DNA of 64,000 nucleotides, from the NCBI GenBank assembly GCA_016709575.1, contig JADJMM010000007.1, forward strand, positions 62,001-126,000. Reading direction: 5' to 3'. This document shows positions 9,529 to 19,134 of this stretch, piece by piece. Position 1 is the stretch's first letter; each line of letters starts with the position of its first letter. The stretch comes from Sphingobacteriaceae bacterium (GTDB lineage Bacteria > Bacteroidota > Bacteroidia > B-17B0 > Aurantibacillaceae). The notes below the pieces were generated by a model, which ran no database searches, was not told the origin of the DNA, and saw only the letters and a program-made list of their open reading frames with translations. A program made the position numbers and the translations under genes.

Positions 9529-10840
9529 TGTACGACCTTTTTGGGTAGTATTGGTTTTTTGTGCGGTCATTTTTTCAAACGGGTTTTCTCAAACCAAACC
9601 TCTTCCAAACAAACAAACGCTCGAAAACAAGAAGAAAAAACTAAGTGAAGAGATTAATGAAATCAACTCTTTATTAAATGAGACAAAAGTTGGCAAGAAG
9701 ACCTCGTTAAACCAACTGGTTGCTATCAACAAAAAAATAAGTATCCGCGAAGAATTAATCGGAACAATTGTAGCCGAAATTCACCAATTGAACCGCGGTA
9801 TAAAGCAAAACGAAAAAGAGATTAATAAGCTGAAAGAAAATCTGACGAAATTAAAAGCAGAGTATGCCCGCATGATTTATTTTGCACAACGCAACCGCGA
9901 TTCGTATAGTCGTCTGGTTTTTATTTTTGCATCCGGAGATTTTAATCAGGCCTACATGCGATTAAAATATTTTCAGCAGTATTCACAATTCAGAAAGCAA
10001 CAAGCGCAAGAAATTATGGACGCCCAGGCTTTGTTGATTGTTAAGATAAATGAATTAAAAGAAAAGCGCCACGAAAAAAATGTTTTATTGGGTAATGAAG
10101 AAGAGGAAAAAGGAAATTTAAGCAAAGAAAAACAAGATCAGGAAGTGGTACTAACGGAACTACAACAAAAGGAAAAGGAACTAAAAGAAGAATTAGAAAA
10201 AAAGAAACGCGACGCAGCAAACTTACAATTGGCCATTAAAAAATTAATTGCGGATGAAATAAAACGAAAGGCAGAAGAAGCCGCAAAAGCAGAGGCAGCT
10301 ATAGCGGCAACAAAAAAAACAACAGAGAAGAAAAGCACGAAGCCGACAAAAACCAAAGATGTCAAGGAAGTAAAAAAGGATGTTACTATTCCTGAACTAA
10401 ATGAAGAAGCTGTTGAATTAAGTAACGACTTTGCAAACAACAGAGGTAAATTACCGTGGCCTGTTACAAAAGGTTATATCTGCGAACCTTATGGCGAACA
10501 TGAGCATCCTGCCATCAAAGGATTTATGATGTTCAATAATGGTGTTGAAATTTGTTCTTCAATGGGGTCACAAGCACGTGCGGTTTTTGAAGGAGAAGTT
10601 ACCGCGATATCTATATCTCCTACAGGTGGAAAATTGGTTATTATTCGTCACGGCGAATACTTAAGCGTATATTCTAATATCAGTGATGTAACAGTTAAAA
10701 CAGGCGAGAAGGTAAGCTTGAAGCAAAGTATTGGAACGGTACTACATAATGAGGATGAAGGTAAATCTTCGTTGAATCTTCAAATTTGGAAGGGACAGAA
10801 AACAATGGATCCTTCAGATTGGTTGCAACGCGGAAAATAA
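9500..10840 (+). CDS. EnvC-like murein hydrolase activator with degenerate M23/LytM domain
   Basis: Exported protein (446 aa): signal peptide to about residue 31, a long coiled coil (residues 36-260), an A/K/E-rich linker, and a C-terminal M23 fold (about residues 310-446). The metal ligands of active M23 peptidases are altered: the HxxxD site reads HPAIKGFMMFNNGVEI and the final HxH site reads LNLQIW. This points to a non-catalytic activator like E. coli EnvC, which switches on amidases at the septum. The ATG at 9500 lies inside the previous gene. It is last in the rightward operon and meets the DUF4296 gene tail-to-tail. Confidence 0.85.
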   Translation: MNLYPLKNLSVRPFWVVLVFCAVIFSNGFSQTKPLPNKQTLENKKKKLSEEINEINSLLNETKVGKKTSLNQLVAINKKISIREELIGTIVAEIHQLNRGIKQNEKEINKLKENLTKLKAEYARMIYFAQRNRDSYSRLVFIFASGDFNQAYMRLKYFQQYSQFRKQQAQEIMDAQALLIVKINELKEKRHEKNVLLGNEEEEKGNLSKEKQDQEVVLTELQQKEKELKEELEKKKRDAANLQLAIKKLIADEIKRKAEEAAKAEAAIAATKKTTEKKSTKPTKTKDVKEVKKDVTIPELNEEAVELSNDFANNRGKLPWPVTKGYICEPYGEHEHPAIKGFMMFNNGVEICSSMGSQARAVFEGEVTAISISPTGGKLVIIRHGEYLSVYSNISDVTVKTGEKVSLKQSIGTVLHNEDEGKSSLNLQIWKGQKTMDPSDWLQRGK

Positions 10841-11185
10841 TTATTTTCTAGAAGCTTGCAGCTTGCTCAATTTTTCGAGCGCCAAAACATAAACTTCTTT
10901 AAATAGTTTTGGATTATGACTATAGAAATATAATGTTGTATCGAATGTTGCGCGCTTAATATTGTTATCGATTAAAGGATTGAACGCGTAAACTGTATCA
11001 CCTTTTGCACCCGGCACATTTAAAATATTTATTCCTGCGGCTGATTCAGCTAAAGTAAAATCAACAATGAGTTCGCTAAACTTTTCTTTATCTAAAACGT
11101 AATCCGGAATTTCTACTTCACGTTCCTCTCCACCACAAGAAAAAAGTGCTAAGCTGCAAATGAATATTTTTAGAAATTGTTTCAG
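10841..11185 (-). CDS. DUF4296 family lipoprotein (start codon unclear)
   Basis: A 114-aa open stretch: KQFLKIFICSLALFSCGG (signal peptide plus lipidated Cys), then the DUF4296 pattern of a short acidic helix (KFSELIVDFTLAESAAG) and a C-terminal helix (NPKLFKEVYVLALEKL). Function unknown; these small lipoproteins often sit near envelope genes in Bacteroidota. The only in-frame position before the signal peptide is CTG at 11183-11185. No ATG, GTG or TTG precedes it, so either a rare start is used or a base is wrong. The stop directly abuts the M23 gene stop, and a strong terminator lies upstream. Confidence 0.7.
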   Translation of the reverse strand: MKQFLKIFICSLALFSCGGEEREVEIPDYVLDKEKFSELIVDFTLAESAAGINILNVPGAKGDTVYAFNPLIDNNIKRATFDTTLYFYSHNPKLFKEVYVLALEKLSKLQASRK

Positions 11186-11205
11186 AGGAATAAAGATACA
11201 AATAA

Positions 11206-11232
11206 AAAACCCCCGATTTAGTCGGGGGTTTT
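11206..11232. terminator. Bidirectional Rho-independent terminator
   Basis: CCCCCGA-TTTAG-TCGGGGG hairpin flanked by AAAA on the left and TTTT on the right. On the minus strand it ends the OmpH-BamA-UppS transcript before the DUF4296 gene. Confidence 0.85.
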
Positions 11233-11251
11233 ATTAATGGATTAAAAAATG

Positions 11252-11844
11252 TTATTTACCACCAGCTTTTGGTGTTGTTTTTGGTGCCGTTTTAGGTTTT
11301 TCAGCAGCAGGGTTTGCGCCTGGTAGAGTTGCTAAAGGCATCCCATCTAATTTCTTTTAACTGCTGCTAAAACATCATCTGCAGGGTCAGCATACAATAC
11401 GTTTCCTGTGCTTGTATCTAAAACATATTTATAACCGCCTTCTTTAGATACAGCTTCAATTCCTTTTTTCGCTTTATCCATAATCGGTTCAGTTAACTCA
11501 GCCGATTTTTTTTGATAATCAGCTTGAGCTTGTTGTTTGAAATCTTCAATACGACGCTGAAGAGATTGTAATTCTTCTTCTTTTGTTTTACGAACCAATT
11601 CACTCATTGTAGCTTGGTTAGTTAAGTAGTCGTTGTATTTAGTTTGGAATTCATTATCCATACTGATAACAGTTTTCTCTAAATCTTTCCAATACGCTTG
11701 AGCAATATCTTTAGCTGTTTTGGTTTCAGGCATCATGCTTACTAACGAGTCTAAATCGATATGCGCCATTTTTTGTGCGTTAGCAAAAGCAAAAGTTCCT
11801 AATGCAAATACTGTTAACGCTGCTTTCTTTACTATATTATTCAT
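11252..11844 (-). CDS. OmpH/Skp family periplasmic chaperone, copy 1 (frameshift near C-terminus)
   Basis: Small exported helical protein. Skp-type proteins form a trimer with coiled-coil tentacles that hold unfolded outer-membrane proteins before BamA inserts them. Signal peptide AALTVFALGTFAFANAQK, then the family core AHIDLDSLVSMMPETKTAKD, a long charged helix pair, and the return strand YKYVLDTSTGNVLYADPADD. A missing A at 11351-11361 truncates the naive frame after VKRN. Restored, it continues VKKKLDGMPLATLPG and ends in a Pro/Ala/Lys-rich tail (ENPAAEKPKTAPK-like) to a TAA at 11252-11254. It is closely similar to copy 2, with 24 bp between them. Confidence 0.85.
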
Positions 11845-11868
11845 GTTTTGTTTTTTTAAGAGTGAGAA

Positions 11869-12449
11869 TTATTTACCGCCTTTAGTTGGACCGGGATTTG
11901 TTTTTGGTTTTTCAGGATTAGCTCCCGGAATAACTGCTGCCGGCATCGAGTCTAATTTCTTTTTTACAAGCATTAAAATATCTTCGCTCGATTCAGAGTA
12001 TAAAACATTTCCGGCGCTTGTATCTAAAACATATTTATAACTGTTTTCTTTTGCAACAGCTTCAATTGCTTTTTTAGCTTTTCCATAATAGGAGCTGTTA
12101 ACTCAGCCGATTTCTTTTGATAATCCATTTGTGCTTGCTGATTAAAATCCTGAATGCGGGTTTGTAACGATTGTAACTCTTCCTGCTTAGTTTTTTTAAC
12201 CAAGTCACTCATTGTTGCTTCACTTTGTAAGTAGTCATTATATTTTTTCTGAAACTCTTCTTCCATCGAAGAAACCGTTTTCTTTAAATCATTAAAATAA
12301 ACTTCTGCAACTCCTTTTGCCACTTTGGTTTCAGGCATTAGGTTTGATAATGAATCTAAATGAATGTGCGCAACTTTTTGTGCACTTGCTGTTGTTAAGG
12401 CTCCAACCGCAAAAATCATCAAGGCCGCCTTTTTAATTGTAGTTTTCAT
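11869..12449 (-). CDS. OmpH/Skp family periplasmic chaperone, copy 2 (one frameshift)
   Basis: Paralogue of copy 1: signal peptide AALMIFAVGALTTASAQ, core VAHIHLDSLSNLMPETKVAK, coiled coil and strand YKYVLDTSAGNVLYSE. An A lost from an A-run near 12077-12082 breaks the frame. With it restored, the protein reads through KKLDSMPAAVIPGANPEKPK and a Gly/Pro/Lys-rich tail to the stop at 11869. The tail and the HxDSLxxxMPETK motif mark copies 1 and 2 as one duplicated subfamily, distinct from the canonical copy 3. Confidence 0.85.
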
Positions 12450-12453
12450 AGTA

Positions 12454-12987
12454 TTAATTGATGGTTGTTTTATTTTTGTTATATCCCATATACGTTAACA
12501 CGTCTTCACTCTTATCATATTTTGTGTTAGCGTATAAAATTGAAACTTGTCCGGCTTTATCTAAAATGATGGCTAAACCACTACGTTCAGCAACAGCTTT
12601 TACCGCGTTGTAAATCTTATCTTGTAACGGTTTTACTAATTCCTGACGTTTTTTAAATAATTCGCCATCCACACCAAAACGCTGCTTTTGTAATTCTTTC
12701 ACTTCTTTTTCTTTATTGATGATTTCATTCTCGCGTTTCTTCTTCATATCATCAGTTAATAAAATCGCATCAGCTTGATAAGCTTTATACAATTTATCAA
12801 TCTCGGTATATTTAGCTTCAATTTCTTTTTGCCAGTCAACCGATAGTTTATCAATTTCTCCTTGCGCAGCTTTGTACTCAGGAATGCTGGTTAAAATATA
12901 ATCGGTATCAACGTAACCGATTTTTTGAGCCTTCACCGAAAATGCGGTAAGCGCTACAATCGCTAAAACAGAAATAATCTTTTTCAT
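12454..12987 (-). CDS. OmpH/Skp family periplasmic chaperone, copy 3 (canonical)
   Basis: 177 aa, full frame. Signal peptide IISVLAIVALTAFSVKAQK, the family-typical start IGYVDTDYILTSIPEYKAAQ, about 100 residues of charged coiled coil, and the closing strand GLAIILDKAGQVSILYAN. It is the gene directly downstream of bamA, the usual Bacteroidota position for skp, and probably delivers nascent outer-membrane proteins to the BAM complex. It lies 4 bp upstream of copy 2. Confidence 0.92.
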   Translation of the reverse strand: MKKIISVLAIVALTAFSVKAQKIGYVDTDYILTSIPEYKAAQGEIDKLSVDWQKEIEAKYTEIDKLYKAYQADAILLTDDMKKKRENEIINKEKEVKELQKQRFGVDGELFKKRQELVKPLQDKIYNAVKAVAERSGLAIILDKAGQVSILYANTKYDKSEDVLTYMGYNKNKTTIN

Positions 12988-13063
12988 CTTTATTGTGTTT
13001 AATAGTTAAGCAATCATACTTTGTGCCAAGATACGTATTATCTGTAAATTAACATTTTTTGCA

Positions 13064-15604
13064 TTACATCTCTCCAAGTTGTCCGCCAATGGTAAAGTGG
13101 AATTGTCCCTTGCCATTTCCAATTCCCGGATTACCCGGCACGTTATCAAATCCCCATCCGTAATCAACACCCAATAAACCGAACATTGGTAAAAACACGC
13201 GCAAGCCAAAACCTGCACTGCGTTTAACTTGAAACGGATTGTATTGTTTGTAGCTCGACCAAGAATTTCCTGCTTCGGCAAAACCTAAAACAAATATAGT
13301 GGCTTGTGGATTTAATGTCACAGGATAACGTAATTCCATTGTATAACGTGAACAAATAGGATCGCCTTGCGCTGATGATAATGAGTTATCAGTATAACCT
13401 CTTAATCCAATAATTTCGCGAGCAACAAAGTTTTGATATCCGCTTAATCCGCTACCACCTAAATAAAAACGTTCGAAAGGCGAAACGCCCACATCTTTAT
13501 TGTAATAAGTTAAGAAACCAAATCCGACTTTTGTACGCAAGACAAGGTTGCGTGATGTTTTACCTTCCGCCGCGCGCTGATTTGTAAGCTGTGTATACCA
13601 CTCAGCAGTGAATTTATATTTTTGATATTCAATAAATTTATATCGCTGTTGCGGAGTCGCATCTATATAATTTTTTCCGTTGAAGGCTGAATAAGGTGGC
13701 GTCCATTGTCCATGAAACACAAAGTTAGATCCGTTTTTAGGATAGATAGGGGCATCAACAGAGTTACGGGAAATATTTAAACCAAGATTAATATCATTTG
13801 CAAAACCGGTAGATAAAACGAAATACGGGTACTTATATAAATCGTAATAGTTATAACTTAAATTAGCAAAAATCTGAAAATAATCATCCGGCCACTTTAA
13901 ACGCTTTCCTAATCCAATAGAGCCACCAATAATATTCATTACGCTACGATTTGGATTAGGCTCGCCATTTATTTTTTTCTTTTCACCATTCGAGAAAGAA
14001 GAGTGGAATGCAGATACAGTTAATGAATTTGGTTTTTTACCACCTAACCAAGGTTCGGTAAACGAAATGTTGTACGACTGATAAAACAATCCGTTGGTTT
14101 GTGCTTGTACACTAAAACGTTGTCCGTCGCCAGTTGGTAATGGTCTCCAAGAATCTTTCTTAAAGAAATTACGCATCGAGAAATTATTAAACGTAACACC
14201 AAGTGTTCCAATTAAACGGCCACCACCCCAACCACCGGAAAGTGTGATTTGATCGTTAGGTTTTTCTTCAACTACATATTCAATATCTACAGTTCCTTCA
14301 GCAGGATTAGGAATTGGCTTTACATCTAATTTTTCAGGATCAAAATAACCAAGTGTTGCTAACTCACGAGTTGTACGCATGATGTCAGAGCGACGGAATA
14401 ATTGTCCGGGCCTTGTTCTAATCTCACGATAAATTACGTGGTCGTTAGTTTTATCATTTCCTCTAACAGTAACTTTATTAATGATGGCTTGTTTACCTTC
14501 ATACATTTGTATATCAAAATCAATGGTATCGTTATGAATATTTGATTCCTGAGGATTTACCTGGAAAAACAAATACCCATCATCCATGTACAACGACGAA
14601 ATGTCAAAACCATTTGGGTTGTTAAATAATTTTTGCTCGAGGTGACTTTGATCAAACACATCACCCGGTTTGATATTTAGAATGGTGTCGAGTTGTCCGC
14701 TTCTGTATTTTGTATTTCCGAACCATTTGAACTTTCCGAAATAAAACTTGTGACCTTCTTCTAAGTACACATCAATCTTCACGCGTTTGCGACTAACAAA
14801 AGTAACAGTGTCACGAACAACACGCGCGTCGCGATAACCTTTACTGTTGTATTTAGCGATGACTGCAGGTAAATCTTTATCTAAATTTTCTTCTAAATAT
14901 TTTCCTGAGTTAAATGGATTATAAGCGCGGAAGGGTTTACTGTCTTCCATTTTACGGCGTAATTTCCAGCTTGCAATAGTGTTGTTGCCGTGAAAGGTTA
15001 AAGCCTTTATACGAACTTTTTTGCCTCTGGCAACATTAATGTAAACAATGGTGTGAGGTGTTTTTGTGGTGCGATCGGCTTCCTGAGTAATAGAAACTTT
15101 GGCGTTGTAGTATCCTTTATTCACAAAATAATCTCTTACGGTATTCTGAACAAAACCCAAAGCATAATCGGTAACTACTTTTTCGCGCACTAAACGAATC
15201 TTTCCGCGAATTTCATCCGCTTCATTTTTTCTTACTTTTCCTTTGAATGCGAATCTCGACAAACGCGGACGTTCTGTAATATCAATGCGCAAGAAAACAT
15301 CTTTGCCAATTATTTTATCCTGATAAATTTTTATGTTTTCGAATAGACCTTGCTTCCATAAGGCTTTAATCGCATCAGTAGTTTTGTCGCCCGGAATTTT
15401 AATTTTATCACCAACAACTAATCCTGATAATAATTTGATTACGTTTTTATCGGTAAAGTTAGCGCCACTTACTTCAATACCGCCAATAATATATTCTTTT
15501 GGTGCCGCATAATCAAGAGTTGATGTAGAGTCGCCTTGAGAAAACACCGATGATGTAAACAACAAGCTAAATAGAAGAAGTATGTACGTAAAATTTAATT
15601 TCAT
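13064..15604 (-). CDS. bamA: BamA/Omp85 outer-membrane protein assembly factor
   Basis: 846-aa core subunit of the beta-barrel assembly machine. Signal peptide LLLFSLLFTSSVFSQ, then five POTRA-type units (for example YIIGGIEVSGANFTDKNVI, KVRIKALTFHGNNTIASWK, AIINKVTVRGNDKTNDHVI with the expected beta-alpha-alpha-beta-beta pattern) to about residue 450, then a 16-strand barrel. The barrel contains the conserved GLRGYTDNSL-type loop region and a closing strand near FHFTIGGQLGEM. Unlike most long genes here it has no frameshift. Its ATG overlaps the uppS stop by 4 bp (ATGA), so translation is coupled. Confidence 0.96.
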   Translation of the reverse strand: MKLNFTYILLLFSLLFTSSVFSQGDSTSTLDYAAPKEYIIGGIEVSGANFTDKNVIKLLSGLVVGDKIKIPGDKTTDAIKALWKQGLFENIKIYQDKIIGKDVFLRIDITERPRLSRFAFKGKVRKNEADEIRGKIRLVREKVVTDYALGFVQNTVRDYFVNKGYYNAKVSITQEADRTTKTPHTIVYINVARGKKVRIKALTFHGNNTIASWKLRRKMEDSKPFRAYNPFNSGKYLEENLDKDLPAVIAKYNSKGYRDARVVRDTVTFVSRKRVKIDVYLEEGHKFYFGKFKWFGNTKYRSGQLDTILNIKPGDVFDQSHLEQKLFNNPNGFDISSLYMDDGYLFFQVNPQESNIHNDTIDFDIQMYEGKQAIINKVTVRGNDKTNDHVIYREIRTRPGQLFRRSDIMRTTRELATLGYFDPEKLDVKPIPNPAEGTVDIEYVVEEKPNDQITLSGGWGGGRLIGTLGVTFNNFSMRNFFKKDSWRPLPTGDGQRFSVQAQTNGLFYQSYNISFTEPWLGGKKPNSLTVSAFHSSFSNGEKKKINGEPNPNRSVMNIIGGSIGLGKRLKWPDDYFQIFANLSYNYYDLYKYPYFVLSTGFANDINLGLNISRNSVDAPIYPKNGSNFVFHGQWTPPYSAFNGKNYIDATPQQRYKFIEYQKYKFTAEWYTQLTNQRAAEGKTSRNLVLRTKVGFGFLTYYNKDVGVSPFERFYLGGSGLSGYQNFVAREIIGLRGYTDNSLSSAQGDPICSRYTMELRYPVTLNPQATIFVLGFAEAGNSWSSYKQYNPFQVKRSAGFGLRVFLPMFGLLGVDYGWGFDNVPGNPGIGNGKGQFHFTIGGQLGEM

Positions 15605-16341
15605 TTAGCTTGACTTATTTGTTCACTTGTTTTTCCAAAACGTCTTTCGCGCGCTTGGTAGGCGTTAATGGCTTCTTTAAAATCTTGCTTTCTGAAATCG
15701 GGCCAAAGCTTATCTGTAAAATAAAATTCTGCGTAAGCTAATTGCCACAATAAAAAATTACTGATGCGGTGTTCGCCACTGGTACGAATCATTAATTCAG
15801 GATCAGGATATTTTGTAGTACAAAGATGAGATGAAATAGTTTCTTCTGTAATATCACTTGGCTTTAATTTTCCTGCAGCCACTTGTTCTGCAATCTCTTT
15901 AACACTGCTTGTAATTTCCCATTTGGAAGAATAACTTAAAGCAAGAACTAAAGTTAAGCCCTTATTGTTTTTTGTTGTATTGATAGATTCCTGAAGTTCG
16001 TTAAAACAACTTGTCGGTAAACTTTTTAAATTTCCTATTGCTTCTAACTTAACACCGTTTTTGTGAAGCTGTGGTGTTTCCATACTAATGGTCGCAACTA
16101 ATAATTCCATCAAAGCATCCACTTCTTCTTTCGGGCGATTCCAGTTTTCGGTACTGAATGCATAAAGCGTTAAATATTTTACACCAACCTCAGCAGCAAC
16201 TTCAACAATTTCACGAACTGAGTTTACGCCTTCGTGGTGACCAAAAATCCGGTCTTCACCTTGTTGCTTAGCCCAACGTCCGTTACCATCCATAATGATG
16301 GCAATGTGCTGAGGTATTTTATCTTTATTTAAGGCGCTCAT
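15601..16341 (-). CDS. uppS: Isoprenyl transferase / undecaprenyl diphosphate synthase
   Basis: Cytoplasmic cis-prenyltransferase (246 aa) making the C55 lipid carrier precursor from FPP and IPP. The catalytic aspartate is in IAIIMDGNGRWAKQ, the substrate-binding stretch is YAFSTENWNRPKEEV, and the C-terminal conserved run is DPELMIRTSGEHRISNFLLW (RTSGE for IPP binding). It lies directly upstream of bamA, overlapping by 4 bp. Together with uppP elsewhere in the window it supplies and recycles the same lipid. Confidence 0.95.
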   Translation of the reverse strand: MSALNKDKIPQHIAIIMDGNGRWAKQQGEDRIFGHHEGVNSVREIVEVAAEVGVKYLTLYAFSTENWNRPKEEVDALMELLVATISMETPQLHKNGVKLEAIGNLKSLPTSCFNELQESINTTKNNKGLTLVLALSYSSKWEITSSVKEIAEQVAAGKLKPSDITEETISSHLCTTKYPDPELMIRTSGEHRISNFLLWQLAYAEFYFTDKLWPDFRKQDFKEAINAYQARERRFGKTSEQISQAK

Positions 16342-16454
16342 TTATAGCTTTACGAAGCGGGCAAATTTAGCAAAAAACGGCTAAAACGCCCTCTATAAGA
16401 CGTGTTTTTATAAGTATTTACGGGGATTTAATAAATTTTGTGACCAATGTTCTC

Positions 16455-17275
16455 TTAATCAAAACCGGTAGCGTAACAAGGCTCGGGACTGAGGGCTAGT
16501 TTTATATTTAATGTGAGTCCAAAAAACACATACCAATCTTTAGTGCGGGGATTTCCGCGTTGCGAGTTAATTACACCGCCACCATCTCTGGTACGGTTTG
16601 AAAATGCCATTCCTAAGGCGCCGTTTGGTGGATTTATTGCAGGATTCGGATAGGTTTTACTAACGTCATCAATATAATCGGTAAAGGTTTTTCTTGGACC
16701 CCATTCTAAACCAATTCCTACCATTTTGGCAACATTTAATTTTATTCCGCAACCAAAAGGAATTCCAATTTGGTATAAACGATATTTTTTTGTTTGTCCT
16801 TCGGTACGTAATTCACGAAGCGATTCCCATTGTGCGCCACCTAAATTTCCCATGGGCCTGAAATTAAAAACATCAATTCCTGCAAATAAAAAAACGAAAA
16901 TTTGTGTTTATTGTTGCTGATTCTGTACTCTAAAAAATTGAATTCTGCTAAAACGTGAAACTCGTTTATGCGTGATTTAAAATTAAGATTCCGCTTGCGT
17001 TGATCTGGATCTTCGCTCTGCGAATCGTCGCCTTGAACATTTCCAAAATTTAACCCGGCTCTAAAAGCGTAACGGTAACTTGGGGTAAAACGGTAAAAAA
17101 GTCCGGCCGCAGGCTGACTTAAAAAAAAGTGTTTTCCCGGATTTAAATCTCCCAAATAATAAGAACCGCCCAGAAAAACGCCTATTTCGTGTTGACGGAA
17201 ATTACGGCGGCGTTTTTGAGCTTGGATTTCTCCAACCATTAAAAACACTAATAATATGACAATGAGGCGTTTCAA
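16455..17275 (-). CDS. DUF6089 family outer-membrane beta-barrel protein (one frameshift)
   Basis: Exported small barrel protein (about 273 aa). Signal peptide LIVILLVFLMVGEIQAQ, then RRRNFRQHEIGVFLGGSYYL and alternating strands typical of porin-like folds. A T missing from a T-run at 16888-16894 separates the halves; the restored frame reads SFFLFAGIDVFNFRPMGNLG. The second half has GIPFGCGIKLNVAKMVGIGL and ends near NIKLALSPEPCYATGFD. Position just before uppS-bamA is typical of DUF6089 in Bacteroidota and hints at envelope biogenesis. No activity is known. Confidence 0.75.
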
Positions 17276-17413
17276 GGTATATAAGAACGCAAATATCGGT
17301 AATTTAGTACTAAAAAAAGTGTTAAAACATCAGATTTATCTTATTGATAATCAAATACTAAGAAGTATTAATGGAAATGAGTCTCAGAAAGGGTCAAACA
17401 GGGAACAAATCGC

Positions 17414-17421
17414 TAATTTTG
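17414..17421 (+). promoter_or_regulatory. Probable -7 promoter box TAATTTTG
   Basis: Matches TAnnTTTG, 22 nt before the ATG of the MBL hydrolase, in a 168-bp divergent gap. No clear -33 TTG was found. Confidence 0.35.
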
Positions 17422-17443
17422 TGGGCATAAATTAAGCGGTTTC

Positions 17444-18082
17444 ATGATTCAGATAAAATCTTTTGTTTTTGGTCCTTTTCAGGAGAATACCTATGTTTTA
17501 TGGGATGAAACTTTGGAGGCAGTTGTTATAGATCCGGGGAATAGTTCAACATCAGAACATTTACAATTAAAGAACTTTATCACTCAAAATAATTTACAAT
17601 TGAAACGTTTGTTGCTAACACATGCACACATTGATCATATTAGCGGTAATCGTTTTGTTTTTGATACTTGGGGATTTTTACCTGAAGTGCACAAAGAAGA
17701 TTTACCGTATGTAGAACGGCACAAACAAGTTGCTGATATGTACGGTTTACCTTGTGAAGAATCGCCTCTACCAAAAGTTTTTTTGAAGGAAGGAGAAACA
17801 ATTTCATTCGGAAAAAGCAAACTCGAAATGATTTTTACACCCGGACATTCGCCGGGAAGCATTACATTTTATTGCAGAGAACAAAAATTTATTATTGCCG
17901 GCGATGTTTTGTTTTATGGAAGTATTGGGAGAACCGATTTGCCGGGTGGAGATTACAACACGTTGATTAATTCAATCAAACAGAATTTATTTCCTTTGGG
18001 AGATGACGTAAGGGTATACAACGGTCACGGCCAATACACCACTATTGGTTTCGAGAAAGACAATAATCCGTTTTTAGTTTAA
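17444..18082 (+). CDS. MBL-fold metallo-hydrolase (glyoxalase II-like)
   Basis: 212-aa cytoplasmic metallo-beta-lactamase-fold enzyme. The HxHxDH metal motif is LTHAHIDHISG (about residue 65). A third histidine is in FTPGHSPGSITFY, the bridging aspartate in IIAGDVLFYGSIGRTDLPGG, and a last histidine in VYNGHGQYTTIG. The ordering and the GRTDLPGGD loop place it with hydroxyacylglutathione hydrolase-like proteins, but the real thioester substrate is unknown. It stands alone, divergent from the DUF6089 gene. Confidence 0.88.
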   Translation: MIQIKSFVFGPFQENTYVLWDETLEAVVIDPGNSSTSEHLQLKNFITQNNLQLKRLLLTHAHIDHISGNRFVFDTWGFLPEVHKEDLPYVERHKQVADMYGLPCEESPLPKVFLKEGETISFGKSKLEMIFTPGHSPGSITFYCREQKFIIAGDVLFYGSIGRTDLPGGDYNTLINSIKQNLFPLGDDVRVYNGHGQYTTIGFEKDNNPFLV

Positions 18083-18154
18083 GAAACTTGTTTTTCTCAC
18101 AATTATTCAATAAGTTTATTAAGCACTATTAAATTTAAATTAATAAATCTGCCG

Positions 18155-19134
18155 ATGAAAAAAGCAATTACTCTTTTAACGATTGTTACTGTATTATTTG
18201 CTTCGTGCAAAAAGAAAAAAAAACAGAAGAAGAGCCTCCGTTAGTTTCGCCAACGAAAACTATTCATCAATTCAGGATTTTCATGTAAAAACGCAGTACA
18301 AAAGCAAACTTTTACGCTACAGCTGGCGGTACGTTTGTAACTCCTCAGGGAACTACAATATCGGTTTTACCAAATGCGTTTTTAACTAGTTCAAACACGG
18401 CGGTAACAGGAACCGTAAATCTAGAGTTTAAGGATATCTATAAAAAGAGTGATATGTTGTTTTCAGATATACCAACAATTAATAATAGTGGGGAGCTTTT
18501 AAAATCGGGAGGAGAATTTTGGATCAATGCTACATCTAACAATGCAGCATTAAAAGTGAGATCCGCTGCGCCTATTACAATTAAACAGCCATTAAATGGT
18601 TTATTACAGGATACAGCAATGCGTCCTTTTATTTTAGGCCTTGATGCTAATTTAGCCCCGCAATGGAATATTAATAATAATTCAGTTGCCAATCCTTTCT
18701 TCACCACAAGTTTAAGCTCAAGCCCCAATCAATATATTTTTACTTTGTATGGAAACCTTACATCATCCTTAAGCGCTGGGACGTGGTGTAATAGTGATAA
18801 CCCGAATTATTTTAAGGCGTTTACACAGTCTACTATAACAGCACATTCAACAACAAGTTTAACGGGCTATCAAACGGATGTGTTTTTAATATTTAAAAAC
18901 AACATTAGTTGTATGATACATGTTTATAAAGCGAGCCCAACAAATATAGACGACTTTCCTTATAAGTACGCTCCAATTGGATTACAGTGTACAATGGTTG
19001 CCGTTGCGGTTAAAAATGGGAATGTGTACTCATCATTTGTTCCAATAACTATTAGTGCCGGTCAAACGGTCAATTTCACTCTTAGTCAAACCACAACGGA
19101 TGATTTTAAAGCGGCCGTAAACGCCTTGAATTAA
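18155..19134 (+). CDS. Putative lipoprotein with Bacteroidota surface-type domain (several frameshifts)
   Basis: Starts at the ATG at 18155: KKAITLLTIVTVLFASCKKK is a clear lipoprotein signal with Cys 18. At least three indels (18210-18220, ~18275, ~18300) interrupt the first 150 bp. The intact remainder reads TFVTPQGTTISVLPNAFLTS, then GTVNLEFKDIYKKSDMLFSD and LLKSGGEFWINATSNNAALK. This NxF...V.L.E.Y..SD....(L/T)SGGEF.I.A pattern recurs in the lipoprotein at 51405-52895. The function is unknown. The last 4 bp overlap the dxs gene tail-to-tail. Confidence 0.6.

Noticed and set aside
10138..10440. Ser/Phe-rich minus-strand open frame
   Set aside because: It is the antisense shadow of the A/K/E-rich coiled-coil linker of the M23 gene.
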